The position numbers and the translations under genes were made by a program. From Trebonia sp963843745 (GTDB lineage Bacteria; Actinomycetota; Actinomycetes; Streptosporangiales; Streptosporangiaceae), in NCBI GenBank assembly GCA_963843745.1, contig CAWJLP010000007.1, positions 558,001-622,000 of the forward strand: a DNA stretch of 64,000 bases, in the 5' to 3' direction. Under the pieces are notes generated by a model that ran no database searches, was not told where the DNA came from, and saw only the letters and a list, made by a program, of their open reading frames with translations. Shown here in pieces: positions 24,562 through 32,656 of the stretch (the stretch's first letter is position 1; the number at the start of each line of letters is the position of its first letter).

Positions 24562-25467
24562 GTGGTGGACGTTCGGATGCCGGTTACCGCCGAGCCAGTC
24601 GGCGACGTGGCCGCGGTGCTCGGCGAGGGACCCTATTGGCGGCCGGAAGACGAGGTCCTGCTCTGGGTCGACGTTGCCCGCGGGCACCTGCACATGACCC
24701 GCGTCCAGCTCGGCGAGACGATCACGATCGAGCTGGACACGGTGTCCGCGGCGTTCCCCGCGGTCGGCGGCGGGCTCGTGACGGCTGGCGGGCGCCGGCT
24801 GATGCTGCGCGCCACCCGGCCGGGGGAGGGCTGGGCCGGGCGGATTATCGCCGAGGCGCCCGCCGGGGACGGAGTCCGGTTCAACGATGCGTCGGTGGAC
24901 CCGGCCGGCCGGGTCTGGGTCGGCTCCATGGACATCAAGGAGAAGGAGCCGCTCGGCACGCTGTACCGGCTGGACTCCGGGGGCACGCTGACCCCGGTCG
25001 TCAAGGGCGCGACGGTCTCCAACGGGATCGGCTGGAGCCCGGACGGCACGCGCATGTACTACAACGACTCGCCGACGCGACGGATCGACATGTTCGACTA
25101 CGACCAGGCGACCGGCGAGGCGTACCAGGGCCGGATGTTCGCCGACCTGTCCGGTGCCGACGGCTTCCCCGACGGGCTGACCGTCGACGCCGACGGCTAC
25201 GTCTGGGTGGCGATGTTCGCCGGCGGTGCGCTCCGCCGCTTCACCCCGGCCGGCCACCAGGACGCGGTGATCCCGCTGCCCGTATCCCAGCCGACGAGCT
25301 GTGCGTTCGGCGGCCCCGGCATGGCCGACCTGTTCGTGACCACGGCATACCGGGACCTCAGCGAGGCGCAGCGGGCGGCCGAGCCGCTCGCGGGCCGCCT
25401 GCTCAGGCTCCGCCCCGGCCCGGTAGGCCTGCCCTCCTCCGCCGCGCAGGCCGTCATCCCCAGCTGA
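24562..25467 (+). CDS. SMP-30/gluconolactonase family protein
   Basis: The 301-residue six-bladed beta-propeller has the metal ligands of the family: Glu22 in GEGPYW, the Asn in VRFNDASVDPAGRVWVG, the Asn in TVSNGIGWSPDG and the Asp in FPDGLTVDADGYVWVA. Members hydrolyse sugar lactones. The GTG at 24562 follows GAAAGGCGG by about 7 bases and lies 26 bases after the glycerol kinase stop, so the two are one operon. No sugar dehydrogenase or dehydratase that would supply a lactone is adjacent; the role in a glycerol operon is unclear. Confidence 0.87.
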   Translation: MVDVRMPVTAEPVGDVAAVLGEGPYWRPEDEVLLWVDVARGHLHMTRVQLGETITIELDTVSAAFPAVGGGLVTAGGRRLMLRATRPGEGWAGRIIAEAPAGDGVRFNDASVDPAGRVWVGSMDIKEKEPLGTLYRLDSGGTLTPVVKGATVSNGIGWSPDGTRMYYNDSPTRRIDMFDYDQATGEAYQGRMFADLSGADGFPDGLTVDADGYVWVAMFAGGALRRFTPAGHQDAVIPLPVSQPTSCAFGGPGMADLFVTTAYRDLSEAQRAAEPLAGRLLRLRPGPVGLPSSAAQAVIPS

Positions 25468-25537
25468 AGCAGGCCTCGACTACGCGAGAAACGCGAGTTA
25501 CGCTGATTACACGCGAAACTCTCTCGGAGGCGTGGTC

Positions 25538-25840
25538 ATGGAACAGGCGGAGATCGACCATCTCAGGCAGCAGTTCAACGAGGAAATTCGCAAGCGCTTC
25601 CCTGACGCCCCGATCGAAGCGGTCGAGGTGCTCCAGTACGGTGACGACCCGGAGATCGAGCCGGGCCAGATTCTCGGCCGCGTGACGATCGACGCGCAGG
25701 GGGCCACGGATGAGGATGGCAAGGAGGGGCGCGGCCAACGGCTTGAGGCGTTCCACGACGCACACCGCGACGCGATCCGCGCACTGCGCCAGGACCTGAA
25801 CAAGCTGCCCTTCCACGACGGTGCTCGAGTTCACCGTTAG
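25538..25840 (+). CDS. Conserved small protein, N-terminal part (frame break)
   Basis: The start ATG 25538 has a good Shine-Dalgarno sequence (TCGGAGG). The 100 residues (EQAEIDHLRQQFNEEIRKRFPDA, EVLQYGDDPEIEPGQILGRV) look like the N-terminal half of a conserved actinobacterial protein whose second half is in the next frame. The last residues (GARVHR) appear to be out of frame. I recognise no enzymatic motif. One base removed near 25822 would join this frame smoothly to the following one (HD then VLEFTVSG). Confidence 0.6.
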   Translation: MEQAEIDHLRQQFNEEIRKRFPDAPIEAVEVLQYGDDPEIEPGQILGRVTIDAQGATDEDGKEGRGQRLEAFHDAHRDAIRALRQDLNKLPFHDGARVHR

Positions 25841-26123
25841 CGGCGCGGCCCCCGACGACAAGCGCCACGGGCCGAAGCTCAAGCTGGCGGGTGGTGGTCC
25901 GGGCGGTCCTGTCGGCCTCGGCGGGGCCGGGCCGTTCACCCCCGTCATGGCCCGGCTCGCCGCCGAGGACCTGGAGACGCTGGACATGCTGATCACCGCG
26001 GGCATCGCGACCAGCCGGGCGGAAGGCGTCCGCTGGGCGCTCGCCCGCATCAGGGAGCGCCCGGCGTACGAAGAGCTCCGCGCCAGGACCCGTGAGATCG
26101 AGGAACTGAAGTCCCAGTTCTGA
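25821..26123 (+). CDS. Conserved small protein, C-terminal part (frame break)
   Basis: This frame overlaps the previous one by 20 bases. It begins VLEFTVSGAAPDDKRHGPKL, has a Gly/Pro-rich linker and ends in a helical segment with a ribbon-helix-helix flavour (EDLETLDMLITAGIATSRAEGVRWAL) and a short coiled coil. It has no Shine-Dalgarno sequence of its own worth noting. It is best read as the second half of one protein of about 195 residues broken by a single-base shift. The role is unknown; the helical end may bind DNA or a partner. Confidence 0.6.
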   Translation: MLEFTVSGAAPDDKRHGPKLKLAGGGPGGPVGLGGAGPFTPVMARLAAEDLETLDMLITAGIATSRAEGVRWALARIRERPAYEELRARTREIEELKSQF

Positions 26124-26144
26124 GCCTCTCGCCCGGGCAGCGCG

Positions 26145-27068
26145 TCAGGTCACCAGTACGACCTTGCCGGGAATGTGCTGGGCCGACTTGGCCATGAAGG
26201 CCTCGCGTGCCTCCGCGAGCGGGTAGACCGCGCCGACTTGCGGCCGCACGATGCCCTCGTCGACGAGCCGGCTGATCTCGCGGAGCTGGGCGCCGTTCGC
26301 GTCGCGGACGAAATGAACGGCGCGGATGTCGTCCCGGTCGGTCTGCGGCGGCGCCATGACGGACACCACGGCGCCACCGGGCTTGACGATGGCTGGCGAG
26401 CTGGCGAGCACGTCGCCGCCGATGGCGTCGTAGACCAGGTCCACCTGGCCGGCGGCCTTCTCCCAGCCGTCCTGCTCGAGGTCGACGAATTCGTCCGCGC
26501 CGAAGTCGAGCGCACGCTGGCGAGCGCTCGCCCGGCCGGTTCCGATGACGTGGGCGCCGGCCCAGCGGGCCAGCTGCACGCCCACCGCTCCGACCCCGCT
26601 GCCGGCGCCGTGGATCACCACGGTCTGGCCGGGCTCGAGGTGGCCGTGGTCGAACAGCGCCTGCCACGACGTGAGCCCGGCCTGCGGGATCGCGGCGGCC
26701 TCGGTGAAATCGACCGTCGTCGGCTTGGGCGCCAGGCTGCGCGCCTCAATGGCCACGTACTCGGCGGCCCACCCATCGCGGTATCCGTCGATGAGGCCGT
26801 AGACCTCGTCGCCCGCCGACAGGCCGGCGGTGCCGTAGCCGAGCGCGACCACGACGCCGGATCCCTCGTGGGCCGGGATGATCGGTCCTCGTTCGTGCCC
26901 GGCCCGGTCGGTCCTGAGCGGCCAGGTCAGCTCGGTCGGGGTGAAGCTGGCGGCGCGCACCCGGACGAGCGCGTCGCCGATCGCGGGCTGAGGATCAGGG
27001 GCGTCCTCGTAGACGAGGCTCTCGATGCCCTCGAAGCCCTCCGGCTGGTGGCTGCGGACAGCTCTCAT
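26145..27068 (-). CDS. NADP-dependent quinone oxidoreductase-like protein
   Basis: The 307-residue medium-chain dehydrogenase/reductase lacks the structural zinc Cys set. It has the N-terminal GroES-like domain (IPAHEGSGVVVALGYG), the NADP-binding VVIHGAGSGVGAVGVQLARWAGAHVIG near 145-171 and a C-terminal cap ending PGKVVLVT. It likely reduces quinones or alpha,beta-unsaturated carbonyls. The substrate is unknown. It has its own promoter space (27069-27196) divergent from the MBL-fold gene. Confidence 0.85.
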   Translation of the reverse strand: MRAVRSHQPEGFEGIESLVYEDAPDPQPAIGDALVRVRAASFTPTELTWPLRTDRAGHERGPIIPAHEGSGVVVALGYGTAGLSAGDEVYGLIDGYRDGWAAEYVAIEARSLAPKPTTVDFTEAAAIPQAGLTSWQALFDHGHLEPGQTVVIHGAGSGVGAVGVQLARWAGAHVIGTGRASARQRALDFGADEFVDLEQDGWEKAAGQVDLVYDAIGGDVLASSPAIVKPGGAVVSVMAPPQTDRDDIRAVHFVRDANGAQLREISRLVDEGIVRPQVGAVYPLAEAREAFMAKSAQHIPGKVVLVT

Positions 27069-27196
27069 GGGAGTCTCCCTTTCCGCATCGAATGATCTGG
27101 GGTGTCACCTGTATGAACCGCCGGGCGCGCGGAATGTGACCGCGCCGGGCGAATGGCCCATTCACCCGGCGGTACGTGCGCCGTAGGGTGAGCAGC

Positions 27197-28018
27197 ATGG
27201 CCGTATGGGTGTGTGCCACGTGCGGGAACCACTACCCGGACACCGACTCGCAACCTGGAGCGTGCGTCATCTGCGCGGACGAGCGGCAGTGGGTGCCGCC
27301 GTCGGGTCAGCGCTGGACGACGCTGGCTGAGCTCGCCGCGGCGGGGCACCGCGGCGACGTCCGTGAGGTCGAGCCCGGGCTGCTCGGCGTCGGCGCGACT
27401 CCGCAGGTGGCGATCGGCCAGCGCGGGCTGGTCGTGCGGACCGCCGAAGGGAACCTGCTGTGGGATCCGCCAGGATTCCTCGACGAGTCGTCGATCCAGG
27501 CAGTCGCGGACATCGGCGGGCTGCGGGCGGTCACGGCGAGCCACCCGCACTTCTACGGGTCGATGGTCGAGTGGAGTCACGCGTTCGGCGCCGCCATCCT
27601 GCTCCCGCGGGCGGACGCGCACTGGCTGACCCGCCCGGACCCGGCCGTGCTGACCTGGTCCGGGACGCTGGACGTGCTGCCCGGCGTCACCCTCATCCAG
27701 TGCGGCGGCCACTTCCCCGGCAGCGCGGTCGTGCACTGGGCCGCAGGCGCCGACGGCGCCGGCGCCCTGTTCACCGGCGACACGATCTGCGTGACGCCGG
27801 GGGAGGAGCGGCTCACCTTCATCTGGAGCGCCCCGAACCGGCTGCCGCTCCCGGAGAAGGCGGTCCGCACCGTGGTCGACGCGGTCCGCCGGTACCCCTT
27901 CGACCGCATTTACGGCGGCTGGTGGCAGCCCACGCTGCACACGGGCGCCCGCGACGTCCTCGAAAGCTCCGCCGCCCGCTACATCGAATTCCTGCGCGGC
28001 GAGGTAGCGGTGGACTGA
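27197..28018 (+). CDS. MBL-fold hydrolase with N-terminal zinc ribbon
   Basis: The start is ATG 27197 after GGTGAGC. Residues 6-26 carry a CxxC...CxxC zinc ribbon (Cys6, Cys9, Cys23, Cys26). The rest is a metallo-beta-lactamase fold in which the usual HxHxDH is SHPHFYGSMVEW, followed by GGHFPGS and LFTGDTICV (metal Asp). The replacement of DH by YG suggests one metal site is altered. Members of this group act on unknown substrates, often thioesters or lactones. The protein is 273 residues. Confidence 0.8.
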   Translation: MAVWVCATCGNHYPDTDSQPGACVICADERQWVPPSGQRWTTLAELAAAGHRGDVREVEPGLLGVGATPQVAIGQRGLVVRTAEGNLLWDPPGFLDESSIQAVADIGGLRAVTASHPHFYGSMVEWSHAFGAAILLPRADAHWLTRPDPAVLTWSGTLDVLPGVTLIQCGGHFPGSAVVHWAAGADGAGALFTGDTICVTPGEERLTFIWSAPNRLPLPEKAVRTVVDAVRRYPFDRIYGGWWQPTLHTGARDVLESSAARYIEFLRGEVAVD

Positions 28019-28186
28019 CCACCAGCGCCGTAGCGCAGCTCAGCACAGCCCGGCCGCAATTTTCAGGAGGAGCTCGTGCGGCACCGATGTCGGCGCGCCC
28101 GACCAGTCCGCCTACCTGCCCCCGGCCCTTCAGCGCCCGGGCCTGCGCCGCCGGCCCGCCGCCGAACGCGCCGCCGCTGAGCGCGA

Positions 28187-28705
28187 CTAGCTGCCCGGCG
28201 CCCGGCCGGCGGTCATCGTCAGCTCCGGCGGGCGAGCCAGCGTCTGGTAGACGACGCAGTAGCGCTCGGTGAGGCGGATCAGCGTCTGGAGTTCCTCGGT
28301 GGTCGCATCGGCGTCCAGGTCGAAGGTCAGCCGGATGGAGCTGAACCCGACCGGTGCCTCCTTGCTCACGGCCAGGGTGCCGCGGAAGTCCAGGTCGCCC
28401 TCGGCGGTGATGGTTCCCCCGGCCAGGCTGATCTTCAGCGAGGTGGCGACGGCGCGCAGCGTGACCCCGGCGCAGGCCACGAGCGCCTGCAGCAGCATGT
28501 CACCGGAACAGAGCAGCGTGCCGTCTCCGCCGGTGGCCGGGTGCAGGCCGGCGACGGCCAGCTGCCGGCCCGTGTCCACCGAGCACGCGATGGCTTGCTC
28601 GTCGAGCTGGCCGTGCGCCCGCAGGGTGATCAGCGCTTCGCCCGGGTTCTGGCGATAGCCGTCCTTGAGCGGTTCCTGCACGGCGCGAAGTTCTGCGCTG
28701 TCCAT
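28187..28705 (-). CDS. OsmC-family peroxidase-like protein
   Basis: The 172-residue protein has the two conserved cysteines of the OsmC/Ohr fold in TLLCSGDMLLQALVACAGVTLRAVA (Cys66 and Cys78) and the beta-strand LDFRGTLAVSKEAPVGFSSIRLTFDLD. OsmC proteins reduce organic hydroperoxides through a Cys pair; the spacing here, 11 residues between the Cys, is shorter than in classic OsmC, so the activity may differ. The ATG at 28705 is 13 bases past the end of the AlkZ-like gene on the same strand, so the two form an operon. Confidence 0.82.
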   Translation of the reverse strand: MDSAELRAVQEPLKDGYRQNPGEALITLRAHGQLDEQAIACSVDTGRQLAVAGLHPATGGDGTLLCSGDMLLQALVACAGVTLRAVATSLKISLAGGTITAEGDLDFRGTLAVSKEAPVGFSSIRLTFDLDADATTEELQTLIRLTERYCVVYQTLARPPELTMTAGRAPGS

Positions 28706-28718
28706 GCTTGTACTCCGA

Positions 28719-29925
28719 TCACGGGCGGCCGAGGAAGAGCCGCTTCTCCATGGTGAGGTGGGGGGCCCACTCGAGGCAATCGGCGCCGGCGAAGCGCAGG
28801 TAGGCGCGGAGCGCGTCGCGCATCGCCTCGACGAACCCGTCGGCGCGCCGCGGCTCGAAGCCGTCCTCCCACCAGACGTTGAGCACCTCCACGCGAGCCC
28901 GGTCGCGGTCGATCCGCGGTTCGATCCGGCCGGCGAAGCGGTCGCCGAAGACGATCGGGAGCACGTAATAGCCCCACCGGCGCTTGGCCGGCGGGAAGAA
29001 GCCCTCCCAGAACGTAGTCGTAGGCGAACAGGCTGGAGAGAAGGGCGGTGTCCCACAGCAGCGAGTCGAACGGCGCGATGAACGCGACGGAGGAGGCCGG
29101 CTCCGGCGGAGCCTGCAGCAGCGCGGTCTCCTCGGCGAGGACGAGGCGCTTGCCGCGGACGCCCTCGATGTCGACGGGCACCAGCGCGCCGAGCTCGACC
29201 AGCTCCTTCCGCAGCTCGTTGCGCTGCTGCGGCGCGGCGATGCGCGCGAACGTACCGCCCGCGCCGCCGGCGCCGAGCAGGCCGTGGGCGCGGTAGCGGG
29301 ACAGGAGCTTGTGGCGGAGCTGCTCTCGCTCCGGGACCTCCTGCGCGAGCAGCTCCGCAGGAAGCAGCCGTTCGAGGAGGTCGTAGTACCGGAGGTTGCC
29401 ATCGCGCCGAGCGAGGCCGATCACGCCCGTGACGGTGCAGGCCTCGAGCACGGCGCGCACGGCGTTCTCCGGCATCCCGAACCAGTCCTTCGTCGGGCCG
29501 GTTTCCCGCTCGAAGTCGCGGGAGGACAGCGGTCCTTCCGCGCGGATCCGTTCGAGCACGCGCTCGGCCACCGCGGCGTTCTCGGCGAGGGCCGCGCCGT
29601 GGAACCGGGGCCCCTTGCGGCCCATGGCCTGCCGGAACCACGGGAATTCGCTCGCCGGGACGAACGACAGCGCCTTGTTGGTCGCCTCGAAGATCTCACG
29701 GCGTTCATACAGCGTGTCGCACCAGGCGGGCTCGTAGGCGGCGACGCGCGCGTGCAGCACGAGGTCGTGGTTCCGGCCGGCGACCGCGATCGGGTCGAAC
29801 TGGATCGACCCGAGCTTGCGGAAGACCTGCATCACGGCTTCGAGGCCTCCCGCGAGAGACCGCGCCGGCGTGAGGAAGTGCCGCGCTACCAGAAAGCGAC
29901 GAGCCGCCTCGGCAGTTACCTCCAC
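28719..29925 (-). pseudogene. Winged-helix glycosylase-like protein (AlkZ/YcaQ type), frameshifted
   Basis: From the start at 29925 the translation (RFLVARHFLTPARSL, GSIQFDPIAVAGRNHDLVLHARV, then QxFD-like SLLWDTALLSSLFAYDY) matches the HTH_42 family whose members AlkZ and YcaQ unhook DNA interstrand cross-links. At about 29010-29022 the frame breaks: the expected WEGFFPPAKRRWGYYVLPIVFGD and the C-terminus RLFLGRP continue in another frame to a stop at 28719. A one-base indel explains it. The expected full length is about 401 residues. Either the gene is dead or the read has an error; the downstream half shows no further decay, which favours a recent or technical event. Confidence 0.75.
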
Positions 29926-29977
29926 TTGGACGACACTAGCCGTGCGGGCCAGGCCCGGCCACCAGCCACAGCCTGCG

Positions 29978-30385
29978 TCAGGCAGGTACCCCGGCGCGGG
30001 CGGCGGCTGTCGCCCGGTCGTCGAAGCCGCGGATGTCGGCGATGCGATCGCCCTTCACGGTGAGGACCTGCCAGCGCCCGGCCGCTCCGCCTGCCTCGTG
30101 AGCGGCAGGCGTGCCAGTGACTTCAAGCCCCACGAGAAGCGTCCCGGCGCCGACGGTGACCTCGGTGACCACGGCTCGTACGCCGGCGGCGCGCGCGCTG
30201 GCCCACCACGCGATGACCTCGTCGCGGTTGCGGCAGTCGGCATCGCTGGGACCCTCTGGCGCACCCCAGCGGGCATCGGAGTCGAGCAGATCCCTGATGG
30301 CATCGAGATCGCCGGACTCCAGCGCGGACCTGACTCGTCCGGCGAGCACGGCCGGCCCTTCCGCTGCGCTGGCCTCGTCTGACAT
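29978..30385 (-). CDS. SnoaL-like/NTF2-fold protein
   Basis: The 135-residue protein has the cone-shaped NTF2-like pattern: an N-terminal helix (RVRSALESGDLDAIRDLL), DARWGAPEGP, a central helix CRNRDEVIAWWASARAAG, then strands VTEVTVGAGTLLVGLEVTG and WQVLTVKGDRIADIRGFDD. Such proteins include ketosteroid isomerase-like enzymes and many of unknown role. No catalytic Asp pair can be assigned with certainty. It is divergent from the glyoxalase-like gene with a 47-bp gap. Confidence 0.8.
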   Translation of the reverse strand: MSDEASAAEGPAVLAGRVRSALESGDLDAIRDLLDSDARWGAPEGPSDADCRNRDEVIAWWASARAAGVRAVVTEVTVGAGTLLVGLEVTGTPAAHEAGGAAGRWQVLTVKGDRIADIRGFDDRATAAARAGVPA

Positions 30386-30432
30386 GAGGATCTCCCTTGC
30401 GATGCGCGGCTGGCTACTCCAGCCTAGATGCC

Positions 30433-30837
30433 GTGGACGTTCTGAGCAGCCGGATCCTCGTGCGCCCCGGCAACCTGGACCGCAGCCTTCGCTTCTACCG
30501 CGACGTGCTGGGGCTGGCTGTCTACCGGGAGTTCGGCCCTCCGGACCATCCTGGCGTGGTGTTCTTCCTCGGCCAGGGATTGCTTGAGGTCTCCGGGCAC
30601 GCGGCCGGCACTCCAGGGCAGTCGGTGATGATCTGGATCCAGGTGAGGAATGTACGCGAGGAGCATGCCCGGCTGGCCGCGGCCGGAGTACCGGTCATCA
30701 GGGAACCCGTGACCGAACCCTGGGGACTGGCCGAGATGTGGATCGAGGACCCCGACGGCATCCGGATCGTCCTGGTCGAGGTTCCCGCCGGCCACCCCCT
30801 CCGCCGTGACCCGCGATCGGCGTCACCGCCGAGATAA
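30433..30837 (+). CDS. VOC/glyoxalase-family protein
   Basis: The 134-residue protein has one vicinal-oxygen-chelate fold with two beta-alpha-beta-beta-beta halves (RILVRPGNLDRSLRFYRDVLGL; then MIWIQVRNVREEHARL and EMWIEDPDGIRIVLVEV). The final Glu of VLVEV is a usual metal ligand, but the first-strand His is Arg-Ile-Leu-Val, so metal binding may be incomplete. Possible roles are resistance, dioxygenase-like or lyase activity. The GTG at 30433 is chosen because it puts the first strand at the N-terminus; a TTG 36 bases earlier is less likely. Confidence 0.78.
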   Translation: MDVLSSRILVRPGNLDRSLRFYRDVLGLAVYREFGPPDHPGVVFFLGQGLLEVSGHAAGTPGQSVMIWIQVRNVREEHARLAAAGVPVIREPVTEPWGLAEMWIEDPDGIRIVLVEVPAGHPLRRDPRSASPPR

Positions 30838-31026
30838 CGACCATTACGCGGTAGGAGAGCACGTTCCGACTCTGTTGACTCCGTCAACAGAAGAGGCTGG
30901 TGGTGCTCATGGGACGTGATGCATGTGAGACGGGGTTTCGCGCGGGATGGTGGTGCTTTTGAGGGTGGAGCACCCGCGGGATGTGGTGCGCGGGGCGGGC
31001 TCGGGTGCGCAGCCTGGGCTCCGCGG

Positions 31027-31075
31027 GTTTGCCCCTGTTTTCTGTTGCCCTGACGACGGTAAACAGGGACGAACC
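31027..31075. repeat. Palindromic element family B, copy 1
   Basis: TTTGCCCCTGTTT (31028-31040) pairs with AAACAGGGACGAA (31061-31073) with two mismatches. The loop TGCCCTGACGA and the right flank CCGGAGGCC are shared with copy 2 at 56611. The flanking GCGCAGCCTGGGCTCCGCG is also partly shared. Confidence 0.75.
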
Positions 31076-31109
31076 GGAGGCCGGGCGGCGACTTTGCATA
31101 CGCGGGCGC

Positions 31110-31179
31110 ACTTTGCATACGGCGTGACCACTTGTGACCGGTCACGCGGCGCGGAAAATGGTCACCACGGCTGCAAAGT
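31110..31179. repeat. Palindromic element family A, copy 4
   Basis: Arms ACTTTGCATACGGCGTGACCA (21 bases) at 31110-31130 and 31159-31179 pair with a few mismatches around the TGACCGGTCA core. An extra half-arm (ACTTTGCATACG, 31091-31102) precedes it. The tail GCAGTGACTGGTGTGACTAGGG matches the tails of the copies at 2.4-2.7 kb, 28 kb away. Confidence 0.8.
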
Positions 31180-31216
31180 CGACAGCAGTGACTGGTGTGA
31201 CTAGGGAGGTGAGGTT

Positions 31217-31279
31217 CCGGAGGGGTTGTGGGCGTAAGTCGTGGTGCCGGAGGGGTTGTGGGCGTAAGTCGTGGTGCCA
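31217..31279. repeat. 30-bp tandem duplication
   Basis: CCGGAGGGGTTGTGGGCGTAAGTCGTGGTG occurs at 31217-31246 and 31247-31276 without a mismatch. It directly follows family A copy 4 and precedes the small zinc-finger gene on the opposite strand. Confidence 0.8.
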
Positions 31280-31331
31280 GAGCGGGTTATCCGCGGAAAC
31301 GCCACGTGGGCGGTGCCCCGGGTCTGCCCTG

Positions 31332-31586
31332 CTACACAATCGGGCAGAGTTCGTGGACCCATTGGCCGTCGGCTCGGCGCCGCACATCCTGGCCGGCCGT
31401 GATGACCGCGCCGCAGTGCACGCACACCATGCCCGGGGCGTGCGCCTCGTTGTCGTCCACCTCCAAGCCGGCCTCGACTCCGGGTACCTGGGCGTGTTCC
31501 TCGGCGTATTCCTCCCGCGTGCCGCCCAGATCCTCGAACAGGCCCTCCTCGATCTCGCGTCCTCCGAAATCCGGCGGGGTTGTCAT
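31332..31586 (-). CDS. Small acidic zinc-binding protein
   Basis: The 84-residue protein is acidic in its first half (GREIEEGLFEDLGGTREEYAEEH) and ends with a compact metal site: CVHCGAVITAGQD, then WVHELCPIV, giving Cys-x2-Cys...His-x2-Cys. An upstream AGGAGG-like sequence (rev. strand, near 31592) supports the ATG at 31586. No family name is certain; it resembles small actinobacterial zinc-ribbon proteins of unknown function. A weak hairpin (TCTGCCC/GGGCAGA, 31323-31348) overlaps its stop. Confidence 0.72.
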   Translation of the reverse strand: MTTPPDFGGREIEEGLFEDLGGTREEYAEEHAQVPGVEAGLEVDDNEAHAPGMVCVHCGAVITAGQDVRRRADGQWVHELCPIV

Positions 31587-31669
31587 GTGTACCTCCTGCG
31601 ACCGGGACGGCGTAACCAGGCCTGATCCCAGTGTGCCGCAGCGGTCGCCCAGGCGCGATGCCGGCTGTA

Positions 31670-32563
31670 CTAGATGACGTCCTCGATCGCCTGTGCCAGC
31701 AATTGGTGGCCCTCAGGCGAGGGGTGGATGTTGCAGCCGCCGGGAACCTTGATCAGCAGGCCCGCCGTGCACGGCGAGCCCCCGGCGGCCATGGACGGCC
31801 CTTCGAAGGCGGCGAAGCCGTCGGCGACCTTTCCGCCGAACTTCTCGGTGACCGACGCGATCGCCGAGTTGAGCGCCTCGGTGCCGGCGACCTGGGTGGG
31901 ATCGCTGTAGCTGAGCGAGTAGTAGGTCAGCGCGACCAAGGGCCCGTGGTAGCGGGCGACGTCACGGATGAGCGCGTAGATGATCGCCAGGTTCACCTGG
32001 ATCTTCTTCAGTACTGCCTGAAGCTCGGCCTGGCTCGCGCATTTGTCCGCCGTCGTTTCCTGGCAGAGGAACAGGTCGTTGGCGCCGATGTTGATCGTCA
32101 CCAGCCGGGTGTTGCGGTGCGTGGCCAGGTACCGGAGGGCGTACAGCATCTGGGTGCCCGCGTACCGCACGTGCAACGGGAACTCGGTGCGGTAACCGAC
32201 GGATGAGCCCGGGCTGTTCTCGCAGCCGTTGCTCTGCGCGCCGGGGATGTAGAAGCTGGCCGTGGTCTCGCCGGGACAGGAGGCATTAGACACCCGGATG
32301 TGCAGCGCCTGCGCCACGTCCTCCGGGTAGCCGACGAAGGAGCTGGCGTCAAAGTAGTCCGGCGCCGGGACAGCCTCCGGCGGCACGTAGCCGAACGCCA
32401 CCGAGTCCCCGAGGGCCAGGTAAGTGCCATGGCCGCCCGCCCCGTTGAGTGGCGCGGCAGCGGCAGGAAGAGCCGGGATCAGGCTCACCGCCGCCACCAT
32501 GGCCGAACCGGCCAGCCCGATACCGATCAATCGCCGAACACGGACCACGCGATCGCCCATCAC
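31670..32563 (-). CDS. Secreted SGNH/GDSL hydrolase
   Basis: Residues 1-37 form a Sec signal peptide (Arg-rich start, hydrophobic core, AAAAP cleavage region). The mature enzyme has the GDS block (LGDSVAFGY, Ser54), a GANDLF block III with Asn, and the C-terminal HPSPEGH block V. Six Cys could form disulfides outside the cell, as in actinobacterial secreted lipases such as SCO1725-like proteins. It should cleave esters of lipids or modified sugars. The product is 297 residues; ATG at 32563 or 32560. It appears monocistronic, with an AT-rich promoter region upstream (32564-32656). Confidence 0.9.
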   Translation of the reverse strand: MMGDRVVRVRRLIGIGLAGSAMVAAVSLIPALPAAAAPLNGAGGHGTYLALGDSVAFGYVPPEAVPAPDYFDASSFVGYPEDVAQALHIRVSNASCPGETTASFYIPGAQSNGCENSPGSSVGYRTEFPLHVRYAGTQMLYALRYLATHRNTRLVTINIGANDLFLCQETTADKCASQAELQAVLKKIQVNLAIIYALIRDVARYHGPLVALTYYSLSYSDPTQVAGTEALNSAIASVTEKFGGKVADGFAAFEGPSMAAGGSPCTAGLLIKVPGGCNIHPSPEGHQLLAQAIEDVI

Positions 32564-32656
32564 GATTCCCCTTTACCGAACGGTTTTGTTAATTGAAGAT
32601 CGGCCGGGGCTAAGAGTCAATCGGTGTTAAACAGGGGAAATGGCGGGCCCTAGTGG

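Larger units (their letters stand above)
30838..31331. other. Gene-free gap with palindromes and tandem repeat
   Basis: No gene is supported here. It contains a perfect 9-bp hairpin TCTGTTGAC/GTCAACAGA (30871-30879 and 30883-30891, 3-base loop, probably a terminator for the glyoxalase-like gene), one copy each of palindromic families B and A, and a 30-bp tandem duplication. Confidence 0.75.

Noticed and set aside
30872..30890. tRNA or small RNA gene
   Set aside because: A single short hairpin with a 3-base loop; no cloverleaf arms or conserved T-loop.
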